Assembly: GCA_029907755.1 (NCBI GenBank)
Contig: JARYLH010000017.1
Coordinates: forward strand, 1 to 16,964
DNA length: 16,964 bases
Direction: 5' to 3'
Origin: Candidatus Methanosuratincola sp.
GTDB lineage: Archaea; Thermoproteota; Methanomethylicia; Methanomethylicales; Methanomethylicaceae
This document shows, piece after piece, positions 14,802 to 16,964 of this stretch. The stretch's first letter is position 1. Each line of letters starts with the position of its first letter. A model generated the notes under the pieces. The model saw only the letters and a program-made list of their open reading frames with translations. It ran no database searches and was not told the DNA's origin. A program made the translations under genes and the position numbers.

Positions 14802-16112
14802 ATGGCGCGAGGGACAGGGTACAAAGGGATCTACCTGGACGAGATCTTTTTCACGACCCCAGAGTCGGTGGATCCTGAGAAGTACATTCTAGCGAAGTAC
14901 TATGTCGAGAGCGAACTCGATCTGAAGGCCTCGGGGATTGCGATCGCCACTGAGGAGTCCATAGGGACCTGGACTGAGATCACCACGACTAACGAATGGG
15001 TCAAGACCCGGCTGCCCGCAAAGACATTTAGAACAGAGGGGTCCGGGGGCACGGGTTTCGTATGGGTCGCGTATCCGCTCGACCTATTCGACCTGGAGAC
15101 CAGCGGCATTGCTAACATACTTAGCATGGTGGCAGGCAACCTTTTCGGCCTCTCCGCGCTCAAGAACGTAAGGCTGGTGGATATCGACTTCCCCCGGGAG
15201 GTTGTTGGAATTTATCCCGGTCCCAAAATCGGAATCGAAGGTGTAAGGAAGTTGGTCGGGACCGAAGCTTCGCCTCGCCCCCACCTCGGGACTATAGTCA
15301 AGCCCAAAGTCGGGCTGAGCCCTGAACAGACCGCAAAGGTCTGCTACGAGGCCGCGATCGGAGGCGTAGACTTCATAAAGGACGACGAGACGCTCGTGAA
15401 CCAAAAGTTCTGCCCGCTCGAGGATAGGGTCGTCCGAGTCATGGAAGCGCTCGACCGGGTGAAGTCCGAGACAGGCCGGAACGTGCTTTTTGCAGTCAAT
15501 GTGACTGCCGATCCCGAGGATATGGTCAGGCATGCGGAGACTGCGATAGACAACGGCGCAAACACGCTTATGCTGGACATCGTTATACTTGGTCTGCCGA
15601 CTGTCGAATGGTTCCTCAAGTCGCACGACTTCCATGTCCCTATCCACATGCACAGAGCCATGCATGCTGCATTTACCAGGAACCCGCGGCATGGCATATC
15701 GATGCTCGTCCTCGCAAAGATTGCAAGGCTCCTTGGCGGAGACCAGCTCCATGTGGGATCTGGCGCCGGCAAGATGGGCGGAGAGGAGAGCGGAAAGACC
15801 GAGCTCAGCCAAATAATCAATTTCCTGAGGTCTGAATGGCATGGGAAGAAAAGGGTCTTCCCAGTAGCCTCTGGAGGAATCCACCCTGGATTCGTTCCTG
15901 CCAATTACCGTGTCTTCGGTAACGACTTCGTCATAAATGCGGGCGGCGGGATCCACGGCCACCCCAGGGGGACCAGGGCCGGCGCCGCCGCGATGAGGCA
16001 GGCGATTGATGCCTGCGTGAAAGGAGTCCCGTTGGATGAGTATGCCAAGGCCCATGAAGAGCTACGCATTGCCCTGGAGCGGTGGGGCGAAAGGCGCCTT
16101 TCGGAGGACTGA
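14802..16112 (+). CDS. rbcL: Ribulose-1,5-bisphosphate carboxylase, form III large subunit
   Basis: A 436-residue archaeal RuBisCO that carboxylates ribulose-1,5-bisphosphate to two 3-phosphoglycerates. Active-site elements are all present: SIGTWTE (53-59), AGNLFG (111-116), GTIVKPKVGLS (163-173, Lys167 and Lys169), GGVDFIKDDE (187-196, with Lys193 to be carbamylated and the Asp/Glu metal ligands), IHMHRAMHAAFTRNP (281-295), LHVGSGAGKMGG (316-327, loop 6 with Lys324), VASGGIHPG (355-363) and INAGGGIHGHPRG (378-390). Loop 6 is unusual: the common HVGT becomes HVGS, and GK-L/M-EGG becomes GKMGG, so the Glu after the Lys-Met is lost. ATG 14802 is preferred; GTG 14793 overlapping the e2b2 stop would add three residues. 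No small subunit is seen, as expected for form III. Confidence 0.95.
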   Translation: MARGTGYKGIYLDEIFFTTPESVDPEKYILAKYYVESELDLKASGIAIATEESIGTWTEITTTNEWVKTRLPAKTFRTEGSGGTGFVWVAYPLDLFDLETSGIANILSMVAGNLFGLSALKNVRLVDIDFPREVVGIYPGPKIGIEGVRKLVGTEASPRPHLGTIVKPKVGLSPEQTAKVCYEAAIGGVDFIKDDETLVNQKFCPLEDRVVRVMEALDRVKSETGRNVLFAVNVTADPEDMVRHAETAIDNGANTLMLDIVILGLPTVEWFLKSHDFHVPIHMHRAMHAAFTRNPRHGISMLVLAKIARLLGGDQLHVGSGAGKMGGEESGKTELSQIINFLRSEWHGKKRVFPVASGGIHPGFVPANYRVFGNDFVINAGGGIHGHPRGTRAGAAAMRQAIDACVKGVPLDEYAKAHEELRIALERWGERRLSED

Positions 16113-16964
16113 TGGCAATGCCAGCCGGACAATCGGGGAATGACCTTCAGCCTGCGCAGCAGAAATTCAGGGCAAGACTGATCCGGATCAAGACAGGGGA
16201 AAAGAATGTAATCATCAACGAATCCGACGCTGAGGAGATGATGCTGCGGATCCACGACCGCGTGGTCATAACCAAGGACTTCCAGCGGACGGTTGCAATG
16301 CTGGACATCTCGGAGACCGTGGTCGAGAAGGGCGAGATCGGGTTCTACGAGGACTTCAATGAATTCCCGATCAATGAGGGGGATCTGATCGAAGTCTCGG
16401 TCGCCCCGACCCCGACTTCGGTCGAGTTCATAAGGAAGAAGATGAAGGGCAAGCCACTCACGAAAAGCGAGATCCACTCGATTGTAAAGGACACGGTCTT
16501 CCACAACCTGAGCAAGCTGGAGGTCGCCGCTTTTCTCATGGCTGAGGAGTACGTCGGCATGGATATGGGGGAGATAGAGAGCCTCACCAAGGCAATGGTG
16601 GAGACCGGGAAGACGATCGATTTCGGTGAGCAAGTGGTGGACAAACACTCGATAGGCGGCGTGCCAGGGAATAAGGTCACGCTGCTCATAGTGCCGATAG
16701 TCGCGGCTGCGGGGCTGAAGATCCCGAAAACCAGCAGCCGAGCCATAACCAGCCCATCGGGCACAGCAGACACCATGGAGATCCTGGCGCCCGTGGAGTT
16801 CATGGAGGATGAGCTGAAGAAGCTCCTCCGGGACGTCGGGGGTTACATAGCTTGGGGCGGGTCCCTCAACCTTGCGCCTGCTGACGACCTCTTCATAAGG
16901 GTGGAGCACCCGCTCTCGATCGATCCCCGCCCCCAGATGATGGCCTCAATAATGTCCAAGAAGC
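16112..16964 (+). CDS. deoA: AMP phosphorylase (archaeal DeoA type), 5' part only
   Basis: Open to the window end; 284 residues of an enzyme usually near 500. It splits AMP with phosphate into adenine and ribose-1,5-bisphosphate, feeding the isomerase and RuBisCO encoded just upstream. The first 85 or so residues form the archaeal N-terminal domain (FRARLIRIKTGEKNVIINE). The phosphorylase core follows with FIRKKMKGKPLTKSEI, FLMAEEYVGMDMGE, VDKHSIGGVPGNKVTLLI, KIPKTSSRAITSPSGTADTM, LAPVEFM and GGYIAWGGSLNLAPADDLFI, close to the known archaeal enzymes and distinct from bacterial thymidine phosphorylase. ATG 16112 overlaps the RuBisCO stop as TGATG, with GGAGGA (16103-16108) 3 bases before it; ATG 16118, two codons on, has better spacing from that site. 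Confidence 0.93.
   Translation, partial: MAMPAGQSGNDLQPAQQKFRARLIRIKTGEKNVIINESDAEEMMLRIHDRVVITKDFQRTVAMLDISETVVEKGEIGFYEDFNEFPINEGDLIEVSVAPTPTSVEFIRKKMKGKPLTKSEIHSIVKDTVFHNLSKLEVAAFLMAEEYVGMDMGEIESLTKAMVETGKTIDFGEQVVDKHSIGGVPGNKVTLLIVPIVAAAGLKIPKTSSRAITSPSGTADTMEILAPVEFMEDELKKLLRDVGGYIAWGGSLNLAPADDLFIRVEHPLSIDPRPQMMASIMSKK

Noticed and set aside
15084..16909. Long open frames of more than 300 codons on the minus strand opposite rbcL and deoA
   Set aside because: They are antisense to well-supported genes, arise from third-position GC bias, and have no promoter or recognisable domain.

Overview
The window reads as chromosomal DNA of an archaeon, most likely of the TACK group (for example Bathyarchaeia or a relative). 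The evidence is a Group II chaperonin (thermosome) with a GGM tail, RNA polymerase subunit K, ribosomal protein S25e (a TACK-type protein, generally missing from Euryarchaeota), the archaeal formate-dependent purine enzyme PurP, a form III RuBisCO with its AMP-pathway partners, and what appears to be the end of a tetraether lipid synthase. Promoters are archaeal TATA boxes about 25 bases before the start; several transcripts look leaderless and TTG/GTG starts are common. No mobile element, CRISPR array, tRNA or rRNA was seen. The genus assignment is inference.

Layout. 1-1296 (+): 3' end of a Tes-like radical SAM gene, then rps25e and a cyclophilin-like protein gene. 1314-3368: larC (-) and larB (+), divergent from a 39-bp gap, two steps of nickel-pincer nucleotide cofactor synthesis. 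3414-5335 (-): thermosome followed by rpoK, with overlapping stop and start. 5464-7268: a small membrane protein (+), an Ard1/RimI-type N-acetyltransferase (-), an unrecognised zinc-knuckle-like protein (-) and a small TOPRIM protein (-). 7269-7809 has no protein gene; its main content is a 260-nt segment closed by a perfect 15-bp terminal helix and followed by a T-run, which I call as a structured RNA of unknown family on the minus strand. 7810-10692 (-): a tight operon purP2-purP1-nucleoside phosphorylase. 10875-13760 (+): rhomboid protease, an iron-type alcohol dehydrogenase and PRPP synthetase, the last two directly abutting. 13813-16964 (+): a three-gene operon for ribose-1,5-bisphosphate isomerase, form III RuBisCO and AMP phosphorylase (cut by the window end).

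How it fits together. The right half is a nucleotide and pentose-phosphate neighbourhood. AMP phosphorylase makes ribose-1,5-bisphosphate, the isomerase turns it into ribulose-1,5-bisphosphate and RuBisCO fixes CO2 onto it to give 3-phosphoglycerate. PRPP synthetase, the nucleoside phosphorylase and PurP handle ribose-phosphate and purine supply nearby. The items most worth a second look are the unknown structured RNA beside the TOPRIM gene, the second PurP copy that has lost the ATP-binding glycine loop, and the compact AMP/RuBisCO operon with unusual RuBisCO loop-6 residues.
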